NCBI GenBank assembly: GCA_910585465.1
Contig: CAJUEW010000001.1
Span: 310,001-374,000, forward strand
Source: an uncultured Lachnospiraceae bacterium
Lineage (GTDB): Bacteria; Bacillota; Clostridia; Lachnospirales; Lachnospiraceae
DNA: 64,000 nt
Reading direction: 5' to 3'
Shown here: one piece after another, positions 25,211 to 33,247 of the stretch
Layout of the letters: each line of letters begins with the position of its first letter
Position numbering within the stretch: the stretch's first letter is position 1
Made by a program: the position numbers and the translations under genes
The notes under the pieces: generated by a model
What the model saw: only the letters and a program-made list of their open reading frames with translations
The model's database searches: none
What the model was told of the DNA's origin: nothing

Positions 25211-26287
25211 ATGAAAAAGAAACTATTCACTTTATTGATGTGCAGTACAGTGTTAGGACTGGCCGCATGCGGTTCCCAGAAAAACGAAGAGAGTTCCAAT
25301 ACTGCTCCTGCCCCCCAGGAGGAGATCGCGGAAGCCCCGGAGGCTGAAGCCGACGACAAAGAGAATACAGACACACAGGAGGCCGAAGAAGCTGCAGAAC
25401 CTGCCGCGGATATTGACCTTACGATTCTCTATGAAGCGGATGATGACATGATCAATAATTATTCTCTGCTGGCCGTTAACCCGGATGCCCCTTTTGTGGA
25501 TGAAAATGAGACAGAAATCACAGATGTTTCAATCAACCAGACCGGTGCGGAAGCTCTGATCAACTGGATGCTCAGCGCCGACGCAGAGAAGCTTGCCTCC
25601 GAATACGGAATGGAAGAATACGGCGAGAGTCTGTTCACCTTGAAAGAAGACGCCCCTGTGTCTGAGCAGGAGATTCCAGAAGCCACTGAAGAAACAAAAA
25701 CCATCCGTATGTCCACCACCACCTCGGTTAATGATTCCGGCCTGCTGGGCGCTATCCTGCCGGTATTTGAGGAAACGTACGGTTATCAGGTAGAAGTATT
25801 TTCCGCCGGCACCGGAAAAGCGATTGCGAATGCCAAAGCCGGAAACGCAGATGTCATCATGGTTCATGCCAAAGCTCAGGAGGAGGCTTTTGTAGATGCA
25901 GGCTTCTCCTATGTACTTGACGGCCAGAAATCCGAGCGTCTGACCTTCCTGTATAATTATTTTGTGCTTTGCGGTCCTTCTGCCGATCCCGCAAAGGTAT
26001 CGGAAGCCGCTTCTGTGAAAGACGCATTTGCAGCAATCGCCGAAGGGGAATATGCATTTGTTTCCCGTGGAGACGGTTCCGGCACACACACAAAGGAACT
26101 TTCACTGTGGGAGGAATCTCTCGGAATTACAGCAGATGCTGAAAGCGTAAAAGATTATGGCTGGTATACATTTTCCAACGCAGGAATGGGTGTCTGTCTT
26201 ACTATGGCAGAGGAAACAGGCGCCTATATTCTCTCCGACAAAGCCACCTACCTGACCTTCCGCAACAATAAGGGAGTCATGGAATAA
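25211..26287 (+). CDS. tupA: Tungstate-binding lipoprotein TupA, circularly permuted
   Basis: 358 aa. A lipoprotein signal ends at LAAC (Cys20), followed by a Glu/Ala-rich linker to about residue 66. Residues 164-358 match the usual N-terminal and middle TupA: MSTTTSVNDSGLL (oxyanion loop), SAGTGKAIANAKAGNADVI, FVSRGDGSGTHTKELSLW and ETGAYILSDKATYLTF. The segment that normally follows (LDLxILxEGD...LLNxYxVxxVNP...FGxxLF) lies instead at residues 67-143, before the core. Domain order is thus circularly permuted, with a second linker at 144-163. Role: capture tungstate at the membrane surface for TupBC. Confidence 0.88.
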   Translation: MKKKLFTLLMCSTVLGLAACGSQKNEESSNTAPAPQEEIAEAPEAEADDKENTDTQEAEEAAEPAADIDLTILYEADDDMINNYSLLAVNPDAPFVDENETEITDVSINQTGAEALINWMLSADAEKLASEYGMEEYGESLFTLKEDAPVSEQEIPEATEETKTIRMSTTTSVNDSGLLGAILPVFEETYGYQVEVFSAGTGKAIANAKAGNADVIMVHAKAQEEAFVDAGFSYVLDGQKSERLTFLYNYFVLCGPSADPAKVSEAASVKDAFAAIAEGEYAFVSRGDGSGTHTKELSLWEESLGITADAESVKDYGWYTFSNAGMGVCLTMAEETGAYILSDKATYLTFRNNKGVME

Positions 26288-26352
26288 AACAGAAAAGGGA
26301 ATAAAGGACAGGACGGTTTATCACAAATCCCCTGTCCTTTCCAGAAATCATT

Positions 26353-27039
26353 ATGCGAACCGCTTTCTTTAAAGCTATAGAGCTTCTCTTTTCCGGAAAT
26401 GCACAGCTTCTGAATATTATTACCGTTACATTAAAAATGGGACTGTCAAGCTCTGTCCTAGCGCTTCTGATTGGGACACCTCTTGGCATCCTGCTTGGCT
26501 GTTACCCATTTCGGAGCAGACAGCTTCTGGTCATTATGAACCGCACTCTCATGGGACTTCCCCCTGTTGTATGCGGCCTGATTTGTTATATGCTCTTTTC
26601 CGGCGTGGGCCCTCTGCGCCATCTGAAGCTTTTATATACAGTAAAAGGAATGATTATTGCACAGGTCATATTGATCACGCCGTTGATAATCGGAAACCTG
26701 GAATCTTTTGTCAGCGCAATTTCTCCGCAGATCCGGGAAACAGCCGCCGGACTTGGACTATCCAAAGGAATTACAATTCTCCTGATTATGAATGAGAGCC
26801 GTTATCAGATTCTTTCCGCCTATCTCTTCGGCCTGGGCCGTGCTTTTGCCGAGGTTGGGGCAATTTCCATGGTTGGAGGCGCCATTGCATATAAAACAAA
26901 TGTTATGACAACCGCTATTATGAATTATTCAAATATGGGTGATTTTTCTTTGGCTCTGGCTCTCGGCATTATTTTGTTTGGAATTTCTCTTTGCCTGAAT
27001 ACAATAGCCGCCGCAATACACTGGAGACTCAATCAATGA
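26353..27039 (+). CDS. tupB: Tungstate ABC transporter permease TupB
   Basis: Inner-membrane permease of 228 aa with about five hydrophobic segments and the ABC-coupling loop ETAAGLGLSKGITILLIM (the EAA-type motif) in the middle. The GLSSSVLALLIGTPLGILLG stretch and length match TupB/ModB-type permeases. It lies 65 bases after tupA and overlaps tupC by 4 bases. No strong ribosome-binding site is visible before ATG 26353. Confidence 0.88.
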   Translation: MRTAFFKAIELLFSGNAQLLNIITVTLKMGLSSSVLALLIGTPLGILLGCYPFRSRQLLVIMNRTLMGLPPVVCGLICYMLFSGVGPLRHLKLLYTVKGMIIAQVILITPLIIGNLESFVSAISPQIRETAAGLGLSKGITILLIMNESRYQILSAYLFGLGRAFAEVGAISMVGGAIAYKTNVMTTAIMNYSNMGDFSLALALGIILFGISLCLNTIAAAIHWRLNQ

Positions 27040-27710
27040 AAATAAATCCATTTACAAAGACCTATAAAAAAACAACTGTGCTTTCCTTTCCCGGAATCAC
27101 GTTAAAACGGGGAACTATATATACCGTAATAGGAGCCAACGGTTCCGGAAAATCCACATTTGCACGTATTCTATCCGGGACTCTGACCCCGGATCGGAAA
27201 GAGGCTGTATTCAGTTCCCCGCCCGCTTCCGCTGGTTACATGCCTCAGAAAAGCTTTGCATTTCGTATGTCTGTTCTGAATAATGTCCTGCTGAACGGCA
27301 GCAGAGTCTCTGCTTCAGAACGCGCAAAAGCGGCTGAATTATTAAATTCCGTAGGTCTTACAGCATTAGCCGAACACAATGGCTGTCAGCTCTCCGGGGG
27401 AGAAACCGCCCGTCTGGCCCTGGCCCGCCTTTTAATGAAACCATACGAGCTTCTTATTCTGGACGAGCCAACTGCTTCTTTGGATATTGCATCCACCCTC
27501 CAGGCAGAACAGCTTATCCGACAATACTGCAAAAACGAGAATGCCTGTATTATTCTGATTACCCATAATCTTAAACAGGCACAGCGTATTTCGGATCAGA
27601 TCCTTTTTTTTAAAAGTGGCTCTCTTGCAGATTACGGAGAGCCGGATTCACTGCTGAACTGTCCGCAAAACCCGGCGCTTCGTGAATTTGTGGAATTTTA
27701 CAGCCTGTAG
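27036..27710 (+). CDS. tupC: Tungstate ABC transporter ATP-binding protein TupC
   Basis: ABC ATPase of 224 aa: Walker A GANGSGKST, Q-loop MPQKSF, signature LSGGETARLALARLL, Walker B LLILDEPTASLD and switch His in LITHN. I chose the ATG at 27036, which overlaps the tupB stop (ATGA); upstream codons in this frame lie inside tupB. Powers tungstate import through TupB. Confidence 0.9.
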   Translation: MKINPFTKTYKKTTVLSFPGITLKRGTIYTVIGANGSGKSTFARILSGTLTPDRKEAVFSSPPASAGYMPQKSFAFRMSVLNNVLLNGSRVSASERAKAAELLNSVGLTALAEHNGCQLSGGETARLALARLLMKPYELLILDEPTASLDIASTLQAEQLIRQYCKNENACIILITHNLKQAQRISDQILFFKSGSLADYGEPDSLLNCPQNPALREFVEFYSL

Positions 27711-27778
27711 CCTGTTGTTTAATCATTATGTAACTAATATAAAACGGACCCCAATGCAAAGTAACGGCTTTTATGAAT

Positions 27779-27806
27779 TTGACAGATAATTGAAGATTAA
27801 TATCTT
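27779..27806 (+). promoter_or_regulatory. Candidate promoter of moaC-moaA
   Basis: TTGACA (27779-27784) and TATCTT (27801-27806) with a 16-base spacer. A small hairpin CTGCT-GAAA-GCAG lies at 27822-27834 in the leader. The 167-base gap after tupC otherwise shows nothing. Confidence 0.5.
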
Positions 27807-27877
27807 AATTAAAGTCAGAAAACTGCTGAAAGCAGATATTGACAGAGCACATTTATATTAATCGAAAGGATACAAAA

Positions 27878-28357
27878 ATGGCAGAATTTACACATTTTAA
27901 TCGCTCCGGAGAGGCTGTTATGGTAGATGTAAGCAGCAAAAAAGACACGGTCCGGGAAGCGGCTGCAGAGGGCCGTATCACTGTAAGTGAGGAGTGCTTT
28001 CAGAAAATACAAAACAAAGAAATGGGTAAAGGCGATGTCTTGGGCGTAGCAAGAATTGCCGGAATTATGGGAGCCAAAAAAACCTCCGAACTGATCCCCC
28101 TCTGCCATATTCTGAATCTTACCAAAGTGGAAATAGAATTTCAGATGGAGGAAATATCCAGTTCGGTCAAAGCAGTTTGCACTGTGCGGACTGTTGGAAA
28201 GACAGGAGTGGAGATGGAGGCTCTGACCGGAGTAAATATCGCATTGCTCACAATTTATGATATGTGTAAAGCAATAGATAAAGCCATGGAAATAGGAGAG
28301 ATCCATCTGTGCCGGAAAAGCGGAGGCAAAAGCGGAGACTTTATCCGGCAAAAATAA
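27878..28357 (+). CDS. moaC: Cyclic pyranopterin monophosphate synthase MoaC
   Basis: Converts the MoaA product to cPMP, step 1b of molybdopterin synthesis. 159 aa from ATG 27878 (GAAAGGA upstream). MVDVSSKKDTVREA, MGAKKTSELIPLCHIL and GVEMEALTGVNIALLTIYDMCKA contain the conserved Lys, His and Asp active-site residues. The longer upstream in-frame start at 27839 adds residues not found in MoaC. Followed 18 bases later by moaA. Confidence 0.95.
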   Translation: MAEFTHFNRSGEAVMVDVSSKKDTVREAAAEGRITVSEECFQKIQNKEMGKGDVLGVARIAGIMGAKKTSELIPLCHILNLTKVEIEFQMEEISSSVKAVCTVRTVGKTGVEMEALTGVNIALLTIYDMCKAIDKAMEIGEIHLCRKSGGKSGDFIRQK

Positions 28358-28375
28358 GAAAGCGGAGTATAACAA

Positions 28376-29344
28376 ATGACAGATAATTATGGCAGAATAA
28401 TTGATTATATGCGGATTTCAATTACCGATCTATGCAATCTGAGGTGCCGCTATTGTATGCCGGCACAGGGCATCCATTGGCTTCCTATGGAAGATATCCT
28501 AACCCTGGAGGAAATTACGGAGATATGCAGACAGGCCTCCAAAACAGGCATACGAAAAATTAAGATTACGGGCGGAGAACCTCTGGTACGCAGAGGCTGT
28601 ACAGAATTGATCGGCATGCTGAAGACAGTCCCCGGAATTGAGCAAGTGACTCTTACGACCAACGGGGTACTTCTGGCTCAATATGCCAAAGAATTATATG
28701 AGAAGGGCCTGGACGCAGTCAATGTAAGTCTTGATACATTGGATAAGGATAAATATGCCGAAATTACCGGCTTTGACGCCTTCTCAAAAGTAATGTATGG
28801 CATCTCAGAGATGGAAAAATATCCGGTTCCTCTTAAAATTAATGTAGTGCCACATCGGGGCGTAAATGATAATGAATGGCAGCAGCTTACAGAGCTTGCC
28901 AGAGATCACAGCCTTGATGTCCGTTTTATCGAAATGATGCCGATTGGACTTGGACAGCAATTCCAACCGGTTTCTAATATGGAAATCTTACAAAAACTGC
29001 AGAAATATTATGGCGTACTGAAGCCTGACACAAGGGTGCACGGAAACGGACCTGCCGCCTATTATCATATCCCCGGATTTAAAGGCTGTGTGGGCTTTAT
29101 AAGCGCAATTCACGGAAAATTCTGCGCCCAGTGCAACCGCATTCGTCTTACCTCCATCGGACAGCTAAAACCCTGTCTTAGCTATGCCGACAGTATATCT
29201 GTAAAAGAGGCAGTGAGAAATCAGCAAGGGGATGAAGTGAGACGGCTGATTGAACAGGCAATCCTGAGCAAGCCATGCGGGCATTCCTTTGAGAACCCGT
29301 CCGCCGTCACCGAAATGAGGGAGATGGCAAAAATAGGAGGCTAG
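28376..29344 (+). CDS. moaA: GTP 3',8-cyclase MoaA
   Basis: Radical SAM enzyme for the first step of molybdopterin synthesis. The SAM cluster motif CNLRCRYC is near residue 22, and the GTP-binding second cluster lies in FCAQCNRIRLTSIGQLKPCL. The C-terminal Gly-Gly (...KIGG) that inserts into the active site is present. 322 aa is the normal length. GCGGAG precedes the ATG. End of the rightward cofactor region. Confidence 0.96.
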   Translation: MTDNYGRIIDYMRISITDLCNLRCRYCMPAQGIHWLPMEDILTLEEITEICRQASKTGIRKIKITGGEPLVRRGCTELIGMLKTVPGIEQVTLTTNGVLLAQYAKELYEKGLDAVNVSLDTLDKDKYAEITGFDAFSKVMYGISEMEKYPVPLKINVVPHRGVNDNEWQQLTELARDHSLDVRFIEMMPIGLGQQFQPVSNMEILQKLQKYYGVLKPDTRVHGNGPAAYYHIPGFKGCVGFISAIHGKFCAQCNRIRLTSIGQLKPCLSYADSISVKEAVRNQQGDEVRRLIEQAILSKPCGHSFENPSAVTEMREMAKIGG

Positions 29345-29432
29345 GCTGTATGATAGCTGCGCTCTGTATCCTGCGTCTGTTTTCATAGCCGTATATGCTT
29401 CTGAAATCTGACAGTTATTATCCTGTAGAAGC

Positions 29433-29927
29433 TTATAAATCCAGCCTCATATATATGGACGTATTCATCGGACTGTCGTTATAGGCTGCCGTCTCATAAA
29501 ATCCATATTTTTTATACATGTGAATTGCATGCTGCAGAAATGGAAGCGTATCCAGCAGCATGCAGGAATATCCTGTTTCTTTTGCAGCTTCTACAACATG
29601 CTGAATAAGCATGTCTCCTATCTTCCTCCCTCTAAACTGAGGTCTGACATAAAGACGCTTCATCTCACAATTTTGATTGTCAATCTTCCGTAAGCCGATA
29701 CACCCCGCCGGCTCCCCGTCACAATAAGCCAAATACAGTCTTCCGTCAGGAGGGCCATATTTTATTTCCGGATGTTTTATCTCTTCATCATAATGTTGAA
29801 CGTCAAGATACTTTTGAAAAGAGCTGTCACCGGCAACCAGCATATCTGTATATTCTGTAAACAATGCGCCCACTTCTTCGGAATGCTCATAAGCAGGAAT
29901 TATTTTTATTCCCATCTCTATTCCCAT
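29433..29927 (-). CDS. GNAT-family N-acetyltransferase
   Basis: 164 aa from the ATG at 29927, which has AGGAGG 6 bases upstream. The acetyl-CoA-binding motif is RLYVRPQFRGRKIGDMLIQHV (Q/RxxGxG/A form). CIGLRKIDNQNCEMK is the preceding strand. Substrate unknown. Tail-to-tail with moaA; not part of the cofactor operon. Confidence 0.85.
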   Translation of the reverse strand: MGIEMGIKIIPAYEHSEEVGALFTEYTDMLVAGDSSFQKYLDVQHYDEEIKHPEIKYGPPDGRLYLAYCDGEPAGCIGLRKIDNQNCEMKRLYVRPQFRGRKIGDMLIQHVVEAAKETGYSCMLLDTLPFLQHAIHMYKKYGFYETAAYNDSPMNTSIYMRLDL

Positions 29928-30036
29928 TACGCTCCTCCTCATTACTATGGTTTGCCTCAAAACCTGAAAGATTTCACAGGCCGCCATTGCATCAGACACA
30001 TTGTATCATATAAAGGCAAAACCTGATACCCGGCAT

Positions 30037-31377
30037 TTACAAATAATGGTAACGCTTGCGCCGGATAAATATCAGGTATACTGTCAGTATCAACGTGAGC
30101 AGCTCCGCAATGGGAATAGCCAGCCACACTCCTGCCGCTTTCAAAAATCTCGGCAAAACCAAAAGGAAAACCATGATAAATCCAAACGTCCGCAGGAAGG
30201 ATATGGCGGCTGACGCTTTTCCGTCAGACAATGCCGTAAATAAAGCAGAAGCAAAAATATTACATCCGGAGAACAGAAAACTAAACGAAAAAATAGAAAA
30301 ACCGATTTTTGTAATCTCAAAAACATTTTCATTATTTCCTGCAAATATTCTGGAAATAGTTTCTCCTGCAAGAAAGGAGAACAAGAATACCAAAAGAGAG
30401 ACAGCAATCATAACGCAAAAGCAGATGCGGACTACTTTCCTTAGCTGTTTTACATGTCCTCCCCCATAATTATAGCTTATAATGGGAGCTGTTCCCATAG
30501 AAAAGCCGATATAAAGAGTCGTCAGCAGAAATTGTGAATATATGATAACTGTAATGGCCGCCACACCGTCCTCGCCCAGCAATTCCAGCATTGCCGCATT
30601 AAACAAAAATGTAGTCACGGCAGCCGACAGCTGGCTTACCATTTCAGAAGCCCCATTAGAACAGCTTTTTAACAAAACAGAAACATCCATTTCAGGCTTA
30701 CAGAACTGCAGCCCGCTTCTGCCGGTCAGAAAGAATATTGTGCCTGCCAGCGCCGGTATCATATATCCGATACCTGTGCCGAAGGCAGCGCCCCTGATTC
30801 CCATCTGAAGCAAAACGATAAAAATATAGTCAAAAATAATATTAGCAATCCCTGCAAGAACAGAAAGCATCAGTCCTAAAGCCGGTTTCCCTGCTGTTAC
30901 AAACAGATTTTGATACAAAACCTGCATGATATTCCCGGCAGCAAACATAAGCTGTACTGTCAGATAATCTTTGCAATACGGAAACAGGATTTCACTTGCG
31001 CCTAGCCCCCGGACAATCCTTTCGAGAAACAAAAATCCCATAACTGTAATAGCCAGCCCCATAAAGAATCCTGTAAGAATAATAAGAGTAAAGCTGCTCC
31101 GGGCCTCGTCCCTGTTCCCGTTTCCCATTTTCTTCGCAACAACCGCGCTTCCTCCCGTTGCAAGCATTGTTCCCAGGCCAACAATCATATTGATAACAGG
31201 GCAGACAATATTAATGGACGACAAGGCATTTGTATTAACAAAACGGGCTACAAAAATGGTATCTACTATAGTATACAATCCCATAAACAGCATCATAACC
31301 ATACTCGGCAAGGCAAATTTGATAAGAGACAGGGCATGAAAATTTTTTGCCAGTGGATTTCCCTGCATTTCAGTCAT
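30037..31377 (-). CDS. MATE-family multidrug/Na+ efflux transporter
   Basis: 446 aa with about 12 hydrophobic segments. Typical MATE features are ALPSMVMMLFMGLYTIVDTI in TM1 and two internal halves with repeated GxA...N patterns. I chose ATG 31377, which overlaps the AraC-GNAT stop by one base (TAATG); a longer frame to 31476 runs inside that gene. Exports cationic compounds in exchange for Na+ or H+. Co-transcribed with, and probably controlled by, the AraC-GNAT protein. Confidence 0.9.
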   Translation of the reverse strand: MTEMQGNPLAKNFHALSLIKFALPSMVMMLFMGLYTIVDTIFVARFVNTNALSSINIVCPVINMIVGLGTMLATGGSAVVAKKMGNGNRDEARSSFTLIILTGFFMGLAITVMGFLFLERIVRGLGASEILFPYCKDYLTVQLMFAAGNIMQVLYQNLFVTAGKPALGLMLSVLAGIANIIFDYIFIVLLQMGIRGAAFGTGIGYMIPALAGTIFFLTGRSGLQFCKPEMDVSVLLKSCSNGASEMVSQLSAAVTTFLFNAAMLELLGEDGVAAITVIIYSQFLLTTLYIGFSMGTAPIISYNYGGGHVKQLRKVVRICFCVMIAVSLLVFLFSFLAGETISRIFAGNNENVFEITKIGFSIFSFSFLFSGCNIFASALFTALSDGKASAAISFLRTFGFIMVFLLVLPRFLKAAGVWLAIPIAELLTLILTVYLIFIRRKRYHYL

Positions 31378-32225
31378 TACCTGTCTCCCCCCTTGCTTTT
31401 GGGAAAAAACACAAAACGCTGTACCGGATACCCGTATTCTACAAGCTGTTCTCTTTCCGCGAAACCCATACGACAATATTCTTCACGATAGCCTGTATCT
31501 GCTTTATCTCCTGCGCGGTATGTGGTTAAGGTAATCTCCCTGCCGCAAAGCAGCTCATCCGTAAGCTTATCCAGAAACAGCTTCGCAATGCCAAAGCGCC
31601 GGTACTGAGGATGCACGGCCAGAAAATCTATGTTTCCTGTATCAGCTGAAAATCCCAGGACACCGGCTGCCATCCTTCCATCCCGTAAAATCAGAGCCTT
31701 TTTCTCTGCAATGTACCAATATAATTTACTAATATATTCTGTCTCGTTCAAACATGGGTAGCCGTCAATCGTAAGACTCACCAGCTCCATCCAGTCATCC
31801 ACATCCTCAGGCGTTGCAAATTTAATATTGTCTTTTGTAAAATTTATTGCGGCAGGCTCCTCCCTTAAATGAATTTCCATCTGCAGCGGATAAAATTTTT
31901 CTGCTTCCCGAAATTTTGCAGGAGTAGTTTTATACATTGCCTTAAAAATATCTGTAAATGCCTGACGACTTTCATATCCGCTCATAAGAGCAATATCTAT
32001 GATTGGCTTTTTAGAAAAAAACAGCAGCCTTGCAGCTTCTGTAAGCTGCCGCCTCCTTGCGTAATCGTGAATAGTCAGGCCAACCGTTTCTGTAAAAACC
32101 CGATGCAGATAAAATTTGGAATAATGCAGTGCAGCCGCTACCATATCTAAATCCAGCTTATTATGCAGATGATCTTCCATATAACGGATAGCCTGCGATG
32201 CAATATATACTGTCTGACTCTGCAT
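31377..32225 (-). CDS. AraC-family regulator fused to a GNAT acetyltransferase domain
   Basis: 282 aa in two parts. Residues about 1-108 are an AraC DNA-binding domain (MVAAALHYSKFYLHRVF, then IIDIALMSGYESRQAF and the FKAMYKTTPAKFR ending). Residues about 125-282 are a GNAT domain (IDFLAVHPQYRRFGIAKLFL contains the acetyl-CoA motif). GGAGG precedes the ATG. The fusion could couple sensing or modification of a compound to MATE expression (inference). Confidence 0.85.
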   Translation of the reverse strand: MQSQTVYIASQAIRYMEDHLHNKLDLDMVAAALHYSKFYLHRVFTETVGLTIHDYARRRQLTEAARLLFFSKKPIIDIALMSGYESRQAFTDIFKAMYKTTPAKFREAEKFYPLQMEIHLREEPAAINFTKDNIKFATPEDVDDWMELVSLTIDGYPCLNETEYISKLYWYIAEKKALILRDGRMAAGVLGFSADTGNIDFLAVHPQYRRFGIAKLFLDKLTDELLCGREITLTTYRAGDKADTGYREEYCRMGFAEREQLVEYGYPVQRFVFFPKSKGGDR

Positions 32226-32446
32226 GACGCTCCCTCCCTTCCAATAAAATATTGTAGCACAAAGAATTTTTAGTTTTTCATCATTCTTGCTATATTTTCA
32301 GGCAGGTTATCCTATAGCTTCCATTTACAGGCGCCCCAGACTTTCACGAGCTCTCCAGACTCCTTTTCATCTGCGGGAACAATCATCTTCAGGTTCTTCC
32401 CGTGGATTCTCTCCTTATCACAGCCATTTTATTTTTTTATTTTTTT

Positions 32447-33247
32447 CTATTTTCTTTCAAGCATTTCATGAATTACAGTATTCGGCTTTGCGGTCACTTC
32501 AACCCAGCCAGGCTTAAATCCACTTCGTATGGCATTCTTTACTGATTTTACATTGGACCATGCCGCACAATAAAAGGGAACCTTACCGCGCTCAAAGGTT
32601 TCCCGCGCAAGCCGGTTGGTAAGCGCGGAAGCAATACCACGCTGCCTGTATTCCGGAAGGACATCCACTCCAATTTGCCACATAGTATCACAATCGGCTG
32701 AACAGCCGGCCAGCCCTATAAGCCTTCCGTTCTCATATGCTCCGATTCCCAGAACATCCAGATGCCTTCTGTCCCTGCACAGAGCATTACTCCACTCCGG
32801 AATGTAAAGTTCATGAAAATCATCCGTATTCATTACCCGCAATTCATATGGGCAGTAAAGATCCGAGCAATACACCTGATCCATATCCGGCAGGAAGTAA
32901 TCCGCCATAAAGCATACTCCCGCACCATACCCTGCAAGAATATTGTTCAGCACATATAATTCTGGTGTTTCAAAGCAGTGCTCAATGCCTGGTACTCCGT
33001 TAATAAAACTTTCTATTTCCGGCAGAAGCTCTTTTTGGCCGGAAGCAACAATGTTGGTTCCATAAGATACCAGACTGCATATATGCGGCAGCTTCAGATA
33101 TTTTCTGGCCTTCTCAGACACTGCGGACTCATGTACACTGTTCTCGTTTTTCAAAAAATCTTCTGCCATACAGCAGCAGTCATACGCGGACTGCTGCATG
33201 GCAATTCTCATTATTTCTGTATGATCCATTGTCCCTGTCCCCGTCAC
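32447..33247 (-). CDS. GNAT-family N-acetyltransferase
   Basis: About 266 aa, with the acetyl-CoA motif IGVDVLPEYRQRGIASALTNRL toward the C-terminus and a ~130-residue N-terminal extension with cysteine-rich patches. A GTG at 33247 overlaps the helicase stop by 4 bases (GTGA), which suggests coupling; ATG 33229 is the alternative start. It is the last gene of the helicase cassette. Function in that cassette is unknown. Confidence 0.78.
   Translation of the reverse strand: MTGTGTMDHTEIMRIAMQQSAYDCCCMAEDFLKNENSVHESAVSEKARKYLKLPHICSLVSYGTNIVASGQKELLPEIESFINGVPGIEHCFETPELYVLNNILAGYGAGVCFMADYFLPDMDQVYCSDLYCPYELRVMNTDDFHELYIPEWSNALCRDRRHLDVLGIGAYENGRLIGLAGCSADCDTMWQIGVDVLPEYRQRGIASALTNRLARETFERGKVPFYCAAWSNVKSVKNAIRSGFKPGWVEVTAKPNTVIHEMLERK

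Noticed and set aside
32300..32430. Coding-like minus-strand stretch (...KMIVPADEKESGELVKVWG...) in the gap before the GNAT gene
   Set aside because: About 38 codons with no credible start or SD; could be a gene remnant, but not supportable. The 76-aa plus-strand frame here is also unsupported.
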